Source of the DNA: PALSA-243 sp963743705 | Lineage (GTDB): Bacteria > Acidobacteriota > Terriglobia > Bryobacterales > Bryobacteraceae | Assembly (NCBI GenBank): GCA_963743705.1 | Contig: CAVUQS010000011.1 | Location: 124,001 to 188,000 of the forward strand | DNA length: 64,000 nt | Direction: 5' to 3' | Part shown: one piece after another, positions 8,846 through 18,231 of the stretch | Layout of the letters: every line of letters starts with the position of its first letter | How positions within the stretch are numbered: the stretch's first letter is position 1 | Translations under genes and position numbers: made by a program | Notes under the pieces: generated by a model | Database searches by the model: none | The model's input: the letters and a program-made list of their open reading frames with translations, nothing else | What the model was told of the DNA's origin: nothing

Positions 8846-9637
8846 CTAGTTGCTGACGGCGATCGTGGTGGTGTTGATGCTGGTGATGCTCCCCATCTGA
8901 ATCTGCAGTGGCACCGCGTTGCCGGTGGGAGTTCCCGTGGGCACGATGATATTGATCTGATATACCGCGGGGAAGCCTGGCAGCAGGCCGGAAAATACCA
9001 CTTGTGCTTTGACGCCGCCCACAGTCACCACCGGCTGTGTCGTGGTGTTGTGAACCGTGGTCGCGTCGCCCGCGCCGTCGCTGATGGGCGGATTAACGGC
9101 GCCCAGGCCGGTCGCCAGAATCACGAGCGTTTGCGGATCGTTGATCTTCGCCGGGTGCGCGGCGGCGCCGGGGATTGACCCGGTGGGCGCTGCAAAGGCG
9201 AAATCCTGATTGCCGTACGCGACGGCCTGACCGCCGGTGAGGGCGAAAATGCCGGGCGCTAGGTCGGTGATCGCGACGGTTTGCGGCGCCGAGGAAGCGC
9301 TGCCGTTCTTAACTACGACTTGCGCCGAAGAAGTGCCCGCCAACTCATAAGGAAGCTGCGCATTGATCTGTCCCGAAGACACAAAATTCAGCGGCGCCGG
9401 AATGTTGTTGAATGTCACGCTTACGCCGCCTAGGGAATTCGACAACGGCACGCTGCTGGCGGCCGCCGAAGTAGACGCGAGATTGCTTCCAAAGATGGAG
9501 ACGTAGGAGCCAGGGGCCACGGGCTGACCCACGGTGAAGCTTGCGCCATTCAACACGCCGCCGGAAGCCACCGAAGGCTGGGCGTATGCCGCCGCGCCCA
9601 AAGATAAGATTGCGAGGATAATCCCTATTGGTTTCAA
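8846..9637 (-). CDS. Secreted protein with Solibacter-type TIGR03437 domain
   Basis: An exported protein of about 263 residues. A TTG start at 9637, preceded by AGGAGA, gives a clean signal peptide (LKPIGIILAILSLGAAAYAQ). The mature part has the phrases VLNGASFTVGQPVAPGSYVS, IFGSNLA, VSVTFNNIPAPLNFVSSGQ, INAQLPYEL, GLGAVNPP and GFPAVYQINIIVP, which together are the hallmark of the TIGR03437 domain that is expanded in Solibacter proteomes. Its biochemical function is not known. Here it forms almost the whole protein rather than a C-terminal tail. Confidence 0.88.
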   Translation of the reverse strand: MKPIGIILAILSLGAAAYAQPSVASGGVLNGASFTVGQPVAPGSYVSIFGSNLASTSAAASSVPLSNSLGGVSVTFNNIPAPLNFVSSGQINAQLPYELAGTSSAQVVVKNGSASSAPQTVAITDLAPGIFALTGGQAVAYGNQDFAFAAPTGSIPGAAAHPAKINDPQTLVILATGLGAVNPPISDGAGDATTVHNTTTQPVVTVGGVKAQVVFSGLLPGFPAVYQINIIVPTGTPTGNAVPLQIQMGSITSINTTTIAVSN

Positions 9638-9702
9638 AGCCAGTTCTCCTAGTTCGATCTTAGTGGACCCGGCGGCGCGATCCAACCTTATTGGCGCAGA
9701 TT

Positions 9703-11459
9703 TTACTTCTGCAACTGCCCGCGAATTTCCGCTAATGTCAGCGTCACCTCGGGGTCTTTCCCGTGGTCGAGTCCGACGGCATGTTCGGCCTCCGCTCGGG
9801 CTTCCGTGGGGCGCGATTCAAGCCACAGCAGGCGCGCCAGCGTCCAATGCGGTTTGAACCAGTTGGGGCGCGCGGCAATGGCCCGGCGCAAAGACCGTTC
9901 CGCAGCTGTGTTATCGCCACGCATCGCGTCGAAGGCGGCCAGGTTATACCAGGCATTGAAAGGATCGTCGGCAGTTTGCGTGGCGCGTGCGGCCGCCGCT
10001 TGCGCCTGCACCACCGCTTGCAAACGGACGGCGGGATTCGACGTCTGCTGCGCCAGTCCGAGCGCGGCGCGCGAGTACCAAAGATCGGCCGCCATTTCGC
10101 CGGGCAGGAGCCAGCGCTGGTAACGCGCGTAGTGACTCGCGGCGCCGGCCGAATCGCCCTCCTTCAGGCGATCCTGCGCTTGCGCAAGCCAATGATCGGT
10201 CGCCAGAAGCCGCACGCCGAACGCAGCCAGCACGATTGCGAAGACCAGCGGAAGAATCCTCATCGGGCCGGTGCGTGGCTCGTGCCGGATCATCAACAGC
10301 CCACAGATCGTGTAGAGCAGCAATGCCGTGGGCGCGGTCATCACCGAGAACTGCTGCGTCACAATTCCCGCCGCGAGCGCCGCCGTGAGTCCCGCTTCGC
10401 GCGCGCGGAATCCGGCCATGAGGCTCGCGCCGCACAGTGCCGCCAGCGCGATCAAACCCACCGCGCCCTGTGCCGCCAATGCATCGAGGAACATGTTGTG
10501 CGGCGATTCATATTCGAAATCGGGAAGCTTCGACGCCAGTTCCGGCGATTCGAGACGCGTGAACTGCGCGGTGAACGTTTCGGGTCCGTAGCCCGCCAGC
10601 GGCCGCGCGGCCGCCATGCGCAACGTATCGCGCCACAACAGCGGACGTCCGCCGCCCGTCGGATCTTCCGCGAACCAGCGCGCGCGGCTGCGCAGATTCC
10701 ATCCGGCAGGCGAAAAGTAAAAGACCGCCGCGACCGTGACGATCGCCGCTGCGATCGCCACAGCCCGGCGCGAGACGCGCCATCCGCTGAGCCAGAGCCA
10801 CACCGCGCAGCCCGCCGCCAGGCCAACCATCGCCGCGCGCGTTCCGGTGAGCGCCATGGCGAACGCGCAGACCGCCGCCGCGGCCCAAGCGAGATTGCGC
10901 CACACCGGCAGCGCTTCCATCCGCGCCAAGGCCGCACACAAGATCGCCGCCATCGCCAGCCACGCCGCGAAGTAGCTCACGTACCCCATCGTTCCCGGCG
11001 GCCGCACGATGGTCCAGATGCCTTCGCCGATATGGTACGCGGCGGCGGGCAGCACCGGATCCCATCCAAAATATTGCGCGATTCCATAAGCGCCTGCGAT
11101 CAGCCCGGATATCGCGACGCCGCGCAGAACAGGCCGCCTGGCATCCGCATTGCCCGCAATCAGCCACGCGAAGAGCAATGCAGCGGCATGCGGCACGAGT
11201 CCGAATTCGCGCCATCCCGTGCCGATCAGCGAGAGTCCTGGGCGGGTGGATACCGCGGTCGAGAGCACAAGCGAGACGAGGTTGAAAAGGATCAGCGCGG
11301 AAAACAATTTCGAAACGCGGATTCCGCGCGCGGCGATCAGTAACCCCGCCGTACCCAGCAAAGGACAACAACCTTGGGAGTAACATCGAAATAGAAGAGG
11401 TAACCCGGGGTGAGAATTAACGCGATCAGGCCAAGCAGGATGGCCTGCCACAAACTCAT
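9703..11459 (-). CDS. O-antigen ligase/polymerase-like membrane protein with C-terminal TPR domain, frameshifted
   Basis: Polytopic Wzy_C/WaaL-like protein of about 585 residues if one base is restored. The N-terminus reads from the ATG at 11459 as MSLWQAILLGLIALILTPGY and runs to KVVVL; the protein then continues as LLGTAGLLIAARGIRVSKLF in the neighbouring frame. The missing base lies in the AAA run at about 11360-11362 (plus strand). About ten hydrophobic segments follow, with GTMGYVSYFAAWLA, MALTGTRAAMVGLAAG, and the ligase-type loop AGYGPETF...YESPHNMFLDALAAQGAVGL. After about residue 420 come TPR-like helices (ALGLAQQTSNP, NAWYNLAAFDAMRGDNTAAE). It would transfer or polymerise lipid-linked glycans at the periplasmic face. 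Divergent from the Wzz-like gene. Confidence 0.85.
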
Positions 11460-11486
11460 ATCGACTACACTATCTCAGGGACCTGT

Positions 11487-12608
11487 GTGAGCGAGCCGAT
11501 CGACGCATTTCGTTACATGAGTTACATCGCGTCGCGATGGCGCTGGATCGCTGCCAGTTGCGCTGTGGCGATGATCGCCGCATTTGTGATCGGGTCCGCG
11601 ATGACGCCGCAATATACGGCCACCGCGCGCATTTTGATCGACCCTCCGGCGGGCGCGGATTTGCGCGCGGCTACGACCGCGGTAAGTCCCATCTATCTCG
11701 AATCGCTCAAGACTTACGAAGCGTTCGCATCGAGCGACAGCTTGTTTCAGAATGCGGTGGAACATTTCGGCCTGCGATCGCTTTTCGGCGCGCGGTCCAT
11801 CGAGTCGTTGAAGAATCGTGTGCTCAAAGTCGGCATCGTCAAGAACACGCGCATTCTCGAGATCTCGGCGACGCTGCCCGATCCAAAGAGGGCGCAGGCG
11901 CTCGCGCAATTCGTGGCCGAATCCACCGCTTCCTTGAACCGAACCCTCGCCAACCAGGGCGATCTCGATCTGATTCGTGGCATCGAGGCCGAGGTGGCGA
12001 AGGCGCGGCAGAATCTGGATCAGGTGAACGCGCGTTCCGCGCAATTGCAGGCGTCGGAACCGGTGGCCGATTTGCAGGCCGGCGTGGAAGCGTCTTCGGA
12101 CTTGCGCGGCAAGTTGATGGAGCAGATTCTCGACGCGCAAACGGAACTCGCCGGGGCTGCCGCGCGCGAAAAGAAAGCTTCGAGCTCCGAGCTGCCGCAA
12201 ATTCGCAGCGAGCAGAGCGAGGCGCAGGCGCGCGTGGAAGAATTGCGCCGCCAAATCGATGGGCTGGACAAGAGATCGGCCGAACGGGATAAGACGCTGG
12301 GAACGCGCACAGCTCACCTCGAACAAATCGAGTCGGAGCGCAAGTCGGCGCAGGCGTCGTTTTCGGCCATCGAAACCCGGCTCACGCAGGCTCGCGGCGA
12401 CGTCGGATACCGCGGGGAGCGGCTGACCATCATCGATTCCGGCGTGGTGCCGGAACGGCCTTCGGCGCCCAACACGCCGCTTTACCTTTTCGCTGCGCTG
12501 TTGCTGGGGCTGGCGCTTCCGATCTTCTATTTCGCGGTGGAGATCAACTTTCACGAAACGCGCGTGCCTCCGCGGCGGGGATTGCGAGCCTTGGCGCGCA
12601 ACGAGTAG
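11487..12608 (+). CDS. Wzz-like polysaccharide chain-length determinant protein
   Basis: A 373-residue inner-membrane protein with the two-helix Wzz architecture. TM1 (about 21-38, IAASCAVAMIAAFVIGSAM) follows FRYMSYIASRWRW. A long periplasmic part has a Wzz-type beta/alpha base (QYTATARILIDPP) and coiled coil from about 165 to 300 (EVAKARQNLDQVN, QARVEELRRQIDGLDKR). TM2 (about 328-350) follows the Pro-rich VVPERPSAPNTPLYL. There is no C-terminal BY-kinase, so it is the non-kinase kind. The GTG start has AGGG 6 bases upstream. It heads a plus-strand series with the second polymerase-like gene 3 bases downstream. Confidence 0.88.
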   Translation: MSEPIDAFRYMSYIASRWRWIAASCAVAMIAAFVIGSAMTPQYTATARILIDPPAGADLRAATTAVSPIYLESLKTYEAFASSDSLFQNAVEHFGLRSLFGARSIESLKNRVLKVGIVKNTRILEISATLPDPKRAQALAQFVAESTASLNRTLANQGDLDLIRGIEAEVAKARQNLDQVNARSAQLQASEPVADLQAGVEASSDLRGKLMEQILDAQTELAGAAAREKKASSSELPQIRSEQSEAQARVEELRRQIDGLDKRSAERDKTLGTRTAHLEQIESERKSAQASFSAIETRLTQARGDVGYRGERLTIIDSGVVPERPSAPNTPLYLFAALLLGLALPIFYFAVEINFHETRVPPRRGLRALARNE

Positions 12609-12611
12609 GCC

Positions 12612-13858
12612 ATGGAAATGGGCGCCGGCTGGATCACGTTGTTCTTCTTTTCGGCGCTGCTGCTGCCGCCGCTCCCGGTTGCGTTGGGTGACTCGGGTCC
12701 GCACATCTGCCTGTTGTTTGCCGCCCTCGGCGGATTGCTGGGCGTGATGACGCTGCGGCACTGGCGCATCCGCCGCAGCGGATTGAACGCCTCGCTGACG
12801 GCGCTTTTCGGCGCTCTGTTTATAAGCGTGGCCATGGCAGCGCTCCATTCAGGCGGCGCGACGGCGGCGCTCAGCCTGGCGCGCGTGGCGCTGTTCGGCA
12901 TTTCGATTTACGTTTTCTTCTACGCCGCTTATGGCCCGGTCGCGCTCGACGAAGGAAAAGCCGCGCGGCGTCTCTTCCTCTTCGCGGCATGTTCGGCGCT
13001 CTTCGCCTGCGTGGATTTTTACTATCAGTTTCCCGCGCCGGCGGGTTTCGAGCAGCAATTCGTCTGGCTGGAAAGCGGCGTCTTCCGCCGCGCACAGGGA
13101 TTCTTTTACGAAGCCAGCACTCTTGGCAATCTGTGCGCGTTCTTTCTGGTGATGATCGCCGTGGCGCTCTCGCGCCCGCGTGAACAATCGCCGATTTCCC
13201 GCAAACTACTGCTGGTGGGCGGCGTGTTGTTTACGGGCGCATTGGTACTGTCCTTTTCGCGTGCTTCGGTCATCAACGTTTTGGTCTCGTGCGCGGCGCT
13301 GGCGTGGCTCAACCGGCAGCGCGTCCCGCTGCGGCGCGTGCTGCTGATTCTCGCCGGTTGTGCGCTAGGCGGCGCGGCGTTGGTGTGGCTGCTCGCGCCG
13401 AAAATCGCGGCCATGTATTGGCTCCGTCTCACGGCCACCGGCCAGTATTTCTTCTCCGCGACGGAACAGATCCTTTCCGGCCGCGTGGCGAGCTGGCGGA
13501 CGTTGCTCGCATGGATCCAAGCCAACCCGTGGGAACTGCTGTTCGGCATCGGTTATAAGACGCTGCCATACACGACGTACCTGGGCGCGCCGATCGTGGC
13601 CGACAACATGTATTTGAGCCTGCTTGGTCGAAACCGGCGTCGCCGGGCCTCGCGTGCCTGGTGTGGCTGAATATCGCCATCCTTCGCGCCAGCGCGCGCG
13701 CGGCTCGTGCAGTGGATCCGCGCCGTTCTTTCTTCGGCGCCTGGATGCTTTGCTTCTGGTCCGGCGAAGCCGTGCAAATGTTTTCCGGCGACTTACTCAC
13801 GTATTGGCGCGTGCTGCCGGTTTATTTCTTCGTGCTGGCGCTGGCTGTTCGCGAATGA
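12612..13858 (+). CDS. O-antigen polymerase/ligase-like polytopic membrane protein, two one-base shifts near the 3' end
   Basis: About ten hydrophobic segments, with FRRAQGFFYEASTLGNLCAF, LSFSRASVINVLVSC, and the loop SGRVASWRTLLAWIQANPWE, LLFGIGYKTLP characteristic of Wzy/WaaL-like proteins. The frame starting at 12612 turns to a basic nonsense tail (GRNRRRRASRAWCG) and stops at 13670. The homologous-looking sequence continues as LVETGVAG in the next frame (from about 13624) and then as LACLVWLNIAILRASAR in the third frame to a TGA at 13858. This needs one extra base near 13620-13627 and one in GGGCC at 13645-13649. The restored protein would have about 414 residues and its stop overlaps the next start (ATGA). 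Confidence 0.8.
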
Positions 13859-14871
13859 GGCTCCTGTTTCTCGATCAGTTCAGCGAGCTGGGCGGCGCGC
13901 AGCAATGCCTGCTCGATTTGTTGCCGGCGGTCGAGCCCGCGGTAGTCGGTATGCCGGGCCTGGGCCCCATGTTCGAACGCGTGCGCTCACTGGGACATGA
14001 AACGGCGCGCATCGCTTGCGGACCCTACGCCTCGGGCGCGAAAACCGTCGCCGATCACGCACGATTCTTTACGGAAACGCCGCGCCTGGCGCGCCAGATT
14101 CGCGAGTTGTCGCGCGCTAGCGATTTGGTTTACATCAACGGCCCGCGCGTTCTGCCCGCGGCCGTGCTTGCCGGGATCGGCGCGCCCGTCGTCTTTCATT
14201 CGCATAGCTGGCTTCCTCCTGGCGCCACGCGCCGCATCTGCGCCATGGCGCTGCGCCAAATGCGCGCGCACGTGATTGCATCCTGCCGCTACGTGGCCAA
14301 CCAGTGGGAAACTTCCGCGCACGGAATCACCGTTGTCTATAACGGTGTCGCGCCGCCGGAGCGTCCGCGGCCGCCGCGTAACGGCCCGTTCACCGTAGGC
14401 TGCATCGGCCGGATTGCCCCAGAGAAAGGCCAACGCGAGTTCGTCCAGGTGGCGCGGATCGTCAACTGCCAGCGTCCGGAGGCGCGCTTCCTGATCTTCG
14501 GCGTCACCATGTTCGCGGCGATCGATTACGAGCGCGAAGTACGCGCTGCCGCGGCCGGGCTGCCGCTCGAATTCCGGGGATGGGCCGCGAACGTCTACGA
14601 CGCACTCGCGGAAATCGACGTCCTGTTGGTCCCTTCGAAGCCGCACGAAGCCACCACGCGCGTAATTCTGGAAGCCGCGGCTGCCGGCGTACCGGTAGTG
14701 GCGTTTCCTTCGGGGGGCATCCCTGAAGTGCTGCCGCCAAACAGTCTGGCGCATTCGGTGGAAGAAATGGCGCGGCTTGCGTTGACGCAGCAGCCGGTAC
14801 AATTGCGGCAGTCGCATTCGCTCGATCGCTATCGCGATGAGATCCTGGCCGTGTTGCGGACGCTAACATAG
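13855..14871 (+). CDS. GT4-type (GT-B fold) glycosyltransferase
   Basis: A 338-residue glycosyltransferase. The ATG at 13855 gives MRLLFLDQFSELGGAQQCLL, the expected N-terminal strand with the acceptor-side Gly-Gly. The donor-binding half has GCIGRIAPEKGQREFVQVAR, LEFRGWAANVYDALAEIDV, and VLLVPSKPHEATTRVILEAA, followed by GVPVVAFPSGGIPEVL, the usual E-x7-E nucleotide-sugar motif region. It probably adds a sugar to the lipid-linked repeat unit on the cytoplasmic side. The start overlaps the stop of the polymerase-like gene by 4 bases, so the two are cotranscribed. Confidence 0.92.
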   Translation: MRLLFLDQFSELGGAQQCLLDLLPAVEPAVVGMPGLGPMFERVRSLGHETARIACGPYASGAKTVADHARFFTETPRLARQIRELSRASDLVYINGPRVLPAAVLAGIGAPVVFHSHSWLPPGATRRICAMALRQMRAHVIASCRYVANQWETSAHGITVVYNGVAPPERPRPPRNGPFTVGCIGRIAPEKGQREFVQVARIVNCQRPEARFLIFGVTMFAAIDYEREVRAAAAGLPLEFRGWAANVYDALAEIDVLLVPSKPHEATTRVILEAAAAGVPVVAFPSGGIPEVLPPNSLAHSVEEMARLALTQQPVQLRQSHSLDRYRDEILAVLRTLT

Positions 14872-14899
14872 AAGCATCGCCACATCCTGGAAAAATCAT

Positions 14900-15598
14900 T
14901 TGCGCGTCGTGATGGTTTCGACGCGCAATCCGCTCAACATCGGCGCCGCCGCACGCGCTATGGCCAACTTCGGCTTTTCGCGCTTGCGCGTGGTGAACCC
15001 TTACGACGTTGCGTTCCGCGAGGCCCGGTCTGCCGTCGGCGCCGCGCCGCTGCTGCGCACCGCCGAAGAATTCTCGAGCCTGGCGGAAGCGGTCGCCGAT
15101 TGCTCGCTCGTGGTCGGAACCACCTCCGTCGGGCACCGCGAATTGCAGCATCCCATCCGGCGGCTCGAATTCGGCGCCAAGCTCATCTCGCGGCGGCTTG
15201 CGGCGGGGCCGGTTGCACTATTATTCGGCTCGGAAAAATTCGGGCTCTCGAATGACGATCTGAGTCACTGCCACTGGCTGATGCGCATCCCCACGGTGGA
15301 TGCCGGCCTTTCGATGAACCTCGGTCAGGCGGTGGCGCTGTGTCTTTACGAGTTGGCCCGCGATCCCAAAGCGGCCGCAGTGCGTCCCGAAAAGATCAGG
15401 ACGGCCGGCGCGGCGGAGAACGAGCAGATCACCATGATGTTGCTCGAAGCGCTGCGCGAGAGCGGCTATATCAACCCGGTGACTGCGATAACGAGCGAAG
15501 AGAAACTGCGGCGCCTGGTACGGCGTCTCGAGATTACGCAGCGCGATGCGCCTGTGCTGCTGGGGATGCTGCGGCAGATCCTATGGAAACTTCGCTAA
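14900..15598 (+). CDS. TrmH/SpoU-family RNA 2'-O-methyltransferase (TrmJ-like)
   Basis: A 232-residue SPOUT methyltransferase that methylates a ribose 2'-OH in RNA, in this subgroup normally tRNA position 32. The three SPOUT motifs are clear: motif 1 NIGAAARAMANFGFSRLRVV, motif 2 VALLFGSEKFGLSNDDL, motif 3 IPTVDAGLSMNLGQAVALC. The C-terminal extension (about 160-232) is helical as in TrmJ. The first possible start is TTG at 14900; GTG at 14906 or ATG at 14912 are alternatives. It lies just upstream of coaD (9 bases). Confidence 0.88.
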   Translation: MRVVMVSTRNPLNIGAAARAMANFGFSRLRVVNPYDVAFREARSAVGAAPLLRTAEEFSSLAEAVADCSLVVGTTSVGHRELQHPIRRLEFGAKLISRRLAAGPVALLFGSEKFGLSNDDLSHCHWLMRIPTVDAGLSMNLGQAVALCLYELARDPKAAAVRPEKIRTAGAAENEQITMMLLEALRESGYINPVTAITSEEKLRRLVRRLEITQRDAPVLLGMLRQILWKLR

Positions 15599-15607
15599 GA
15601 TGGGATT

Positions 15608-16120
15608 TTGCAAACGAATTCGCCGAACGTCATTGCGATTTACCCGGGATCGTTCGATCCAATCACGAACGGCCACCTGGACATGATCCAGCGGGGCGCG
15701 CGGCTTTTCAGCCGGTTGATCGTCTCGATTCTGCGGAATGAGACGAAGGCCCCGCTCTTCTCCGTCGAAGAGCGGATGGAGATGCTTCGCGAGGTGCTTC
15801 ACGTGTATCCCAACGTGGAGGTCGATTCATTCGGCGGGCTCCTTGTGGATCATGCGGCTGCGCGAGGGGCTACCGCTCTGCTGCGTGGCATTCGCGCCAT
15901 TTCGGATTACGAAAACGAATGGCAGATGGCCCTGATGAACCGCAGGCTCCAACCGGGACTCGAGACCGTCTTCATGATGGCCAGCGAGGCCCATTCTTTC
16001 ATCAGCTCCCGCCTGGTGAAGGAAGTTTTCAGTTTAGGCGGGAATGTCGCCGGCTTGGTGCCGCCTTCGGTTGAAGCGAGGCTGGGCGCCCGGTTGGCGA
16101 AAACCAAGGCGATTTACTAA
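15608..16120 (+). CDS. coaD: Pantetheine-phosphate adenylyltransferase
   Basis: Catalyses ATP + 4'-phosphopantetheine to dephospho-CoA + PPi, the penultimate step of CoA synthesis. The nucleotidyltransferase signature is intact: YPGSFDPITNGHLDMIQRGA (with the T/H-x-G-H motif NGH) near the N-terminus and ISSRLVKEV near the C-terminus. RGIRAISDYENEWQMALMNR is the phosphopantetheine-binding segment. The length (170) is normal. The start is a TTG at 15608 just after the methyltransferase stop. Other CoA-pathway genes (panB, panC, coaX) lie about 21 kb away. Confidence 0.96.
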   Translation: MQTNSPNVIAIYPGSFDPITNGHLDMIQRGARLFSRLIVSILRNETKAPLFSVEERMEMLREVLHVYPNVEVDSFGGLLVDHAAARGATALLRGIRAISDYENEWQMALMNRRLQPGLETVFMMASEAHSFISSRLVKEVFSLGGNVAGLVPPSVEARLGARLAKTKAIY

Positions 16121-16142
16121 ATAAAGGGGCGTAACAAGTAAG

Positions 16143-17333
16143 ATGCAGGCTGTAGCCAACGCAATCGCGGAACGAATTTCACTCATCAGCGAATCCTCCA
16201 CCATGAAAGTGGCGGCCGATGCCGCCAAACTGCGCGCCGAGGGCGTGGACGTGGTGGATTTCGGAGCGGGCGAGCCCGATTTTCCAACACCGGACAACAT
16301 CAAACAAGCCGCTATCCGCGCGCTGGACCAGAACTTCACCAAGTACACAGCCGCCAGCGGTATTCTGGAGCTGAAGAAGGCCGTCTGCGAGCGCCACACG
16401 CAGGACTTCGGCACCAGTTACAAGCCCGGCGAGTGCATGATCACCGTGGGCGGCAAGCACATCATCTTCAACCTGACGCAGGCGCTGCTCAACCCCGGCG
16501 ACGAAGTGATTATCCCCGCCCCTTATTGGGTGACCTATAAGGACGTGGTGAATTACGCCGGCGGCAAGTGCGTATTCGTGGATTCCGACGAGAGCGCTGG
16601 TTTTACGGTGACGGCCGCGATGCTCGAGCCGCATTTCAGCGCGCGCACCAAGATGGTGATTATCAATTCGCCTTCGAACCCCAGCGGCGCAGTCATGGAT
16701 CGCGGCGAATTCGAGAAGGTGTTCCGCCTGTGTGTGGATCGCGGCGTCTACCTGATGACCGACGAGTGCTACTGCAAGTTCCTCTATGACAGCGAGCCGT
16801 ATTCCATCGCTTCTCTCGCAGGCGCGAAGGACACCGTGCTGGTGGCGGGATCGCTTTCGAAGACCTACGCGATGACCGGATGGCGCATCGGCTTCGGCCT
16901 GGCGCCGGCGCCGATCATCGAGGCCATGGGCAAGCTGCAGAGCCACTCGACGTCGAACCCGACCTCGATCGCGCAAAAGGGCGCCGTAGAAGCGTTGCGC
17001 GGACCCCAGGATTCGGTGGCGGTGATGCTGGCCGAATATCACAAGCGGCGCGATTTCGTGGTGAAGCGTCTGCGGCAGATCCCCGGCGTGGGATGCCAGG
17101 AGCCGCGCGGCGCGTTTTACGCCTATCCCAACCTGAGCGTGGTGATCGGCAAGAACGGCATCGGCGATACGCTGCAATTGAGCGAGCGCCTGCTGTCCGA
17201 AGCGCACGTGGCCGTCGTGCCGGGCGAAGCGTTCGGTACGAATCAGCATGTGCGCATCTCTTACGCCACTTCCATGCATGAGTTGGAGCGTGGCCTCGAC
17301 CGCATTCACCAGTTCGTAGTCAAAAACTCGTAA
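16143..17333 (+). CDS. Class I PLP-dependent aminotransferase (aspartate aminotransferase type)
   Basis: A 396-residue fold-type I aminotransferase of the subgroup that contains bacterial aspartate aminotransferases (Iγ-like). Landmarks: VVDFGAGEPDFPTPDNI near residue 40, KYTAASGILELKKAV, NSPSNPSGAVMDRGEF, TDECYCKFLYD, and SLSKTYAMTGWRIGFGLAP with the PLP lysine; C-terminal GEAFGTNQHVRISYATSM carries the substrate-carboxylate Arg. It probably interconverts aspartate/2-oxoglutarate and oxaloacetate/glutamate; other substrates such as aromatic acids or prephenate cannot be excluded. Its TAA overlaps the next ATG. Confidence 0.93.
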   Translation: MQAVANAIAERISLISESSTMKVAADAAKLRAEGVDVVDFGAGEPDFPTPDNIKQAAIRALDQNFTKYTAASGILELKKAVCERHTQDFGTSYKPGECMITVGGKHIIFNLTQALLNPGDEVIIPAPYWVTYKDVVNYAGGKCVFVDSDESAGFTVTAAMLEPHFSARTKMVIINSPSNPSGAVMDRGEFEKVFRLCVDRGVYLMTDECYCKFLYDSEPYSIASLAGAKDTVLVAGSLSKTYAMTGWRIGFGLAPAPIIEAMGKLQSHSTSNPTSIAQKGAVEALRGPQDSVAVMLAEYHKRRDFVVKRLRQIPGVGCQEPRGAFYAYPNLSVVIGKNGIGDTLQLSERLLSEAHVAVVPGEAFGTNQHVRISYATSMHELERGLDRIHQFVVKNS

Positions 17334-18112
17334 TGGCCCGGCCCCAACGCCTGACGCCATCCCTGCGCGAGCGCGTCTGGGGCCGGACTAATCTCGCGCC
17401 CTGGTTTTCCGGCGCGGAAAAGCCCATTGGCGAAGCCTGGTATCTGGCCGATCGCGAATTGCCGCTGCTGGTGAAAATGATCTTCACCTCCGAGCGGCTT
17501 TCGGTGCAGGTGCACCCCGATGATGGCGAAGACGGCCCGCGCGGCAAGACCGAGATGTGGCACATCCTCGATGCCGAGCCCGCCGCTACCATTGCGCTGG
17601 GCTTTCGCGAAGAAATCTCGCGCCAGCGATTGCACGAGGCGACGCGAACCGGCGAGATCGAGCAACTCCTGAATTGGGTTCCGGTGCGGGCCGGCGAGAC
17701 CTATTTCACCCCCGCGCACACCGTGCACGCCATCGGCGGCGGGATCGTGCTCTTCGAGATCCAGCAAAACTCGGACGTGACGTACCGCCTGTGGGATTAC
17801 GGACGCCCTCGCGAGATTCACGTCGAAAAGGCCGTGCCAATTGCGGATCTGGGCGTGCATCCCGGCGCTGCGCACGCCGTGGATCTGGGCGGTGGCCGCA
17901 TGGAATTGGTGCGCTCGAAACATTTCGTCACCGAATTGGTGGACGCCGGGACGTTTGCCGCCGAGCCACAGGAATGCCAGTTGGTGCTCTGGATCGACGG
18001 CCGCGGCGTTATTGGCGGCGAAGAGACAAAAGCGGGCGAGGTGTGGCTGCTGCCGGATGAAACAGTTGTTATTGAGGCGGCGGGCCGGTATTTGCGAACG
18101 TTCGTGCCCTAA
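17333..18112 (+). CDS. manA: Class I (type I) mannose-6-phosphate isomerase-like cupin
   Basis: A short class I phosphomannose isomerase of 259 residues; it would interconvert mannose-6-P and fructose-6-P and feed GDP-mannose synthesis for glycans. Visible are VWGRTNLAPWF at the N-terminus, the metal-site segment LSVQVHPDDGEDGPRGKTEMWH (cut here as LSVQVHPDD and GKTEMWHIL), and YFTPAHTVHAIGGGIVLFEI with zinc-binding His and Glu. The YRLWDYGR motif with the active-site Arg follows. Start and upstream stop share one base (TAATG), so the gene is coupled to the aminotransferase. The shortness is normal for Bacillus-like forms. Confidence 0.9.
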   Translation: MARPQRLTPSLRERVWGRTNLAPWFSGAEKPIGEAWYLADRELPLLVKMIFTSERLSVQVHPDDGEDGPRGKTEMWHILDAEPAATIALGFREEISRQRLHEATRTGEIEQLLNWVPVRAGETYFTPAHTVHAIGGGIVLFEIQQNSDVTYRLWDYGRPREIHVEKAVPIADLGVHPGAAHAVDLGGGRMELVRSKHFVTELVDAGTFAAEPQECQLVLWIDGRGVIGGEETKAGEVWLLPDETVVIEAAGRYLRTFVP

Positions 18113-18231
18113 TAAACGCGCGGCCGGAAGGCCTGCGCCACTTGCTACACTATTATTTTCATGTCCAAGCCTCTCGCGCACGCCAGGTCCGCGCCCGAGA
18201 TGCGGGGACCTCTTCATCCGGGGGATCGACG

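Noticed and set aside
9763..11343. Long plus-strand open frame opposite the O-antigen ligase-like gene
   Set aside because: Basic low-complexity translation; the minus strand encodes the recognisable membrane protein.
11475..12848. Minus-strand open frame opposite the Wzz-like gene
   Set aside because: Arg-rich antisense with no domain; the Wzz-like protein on the plus strand is clear.
16179..17360. Minus-strand open frame opposite the aminotransferase gene
   Set aside because: His/Arg-rich shadow of an enzyme with all PLP motifs on the plus strand.
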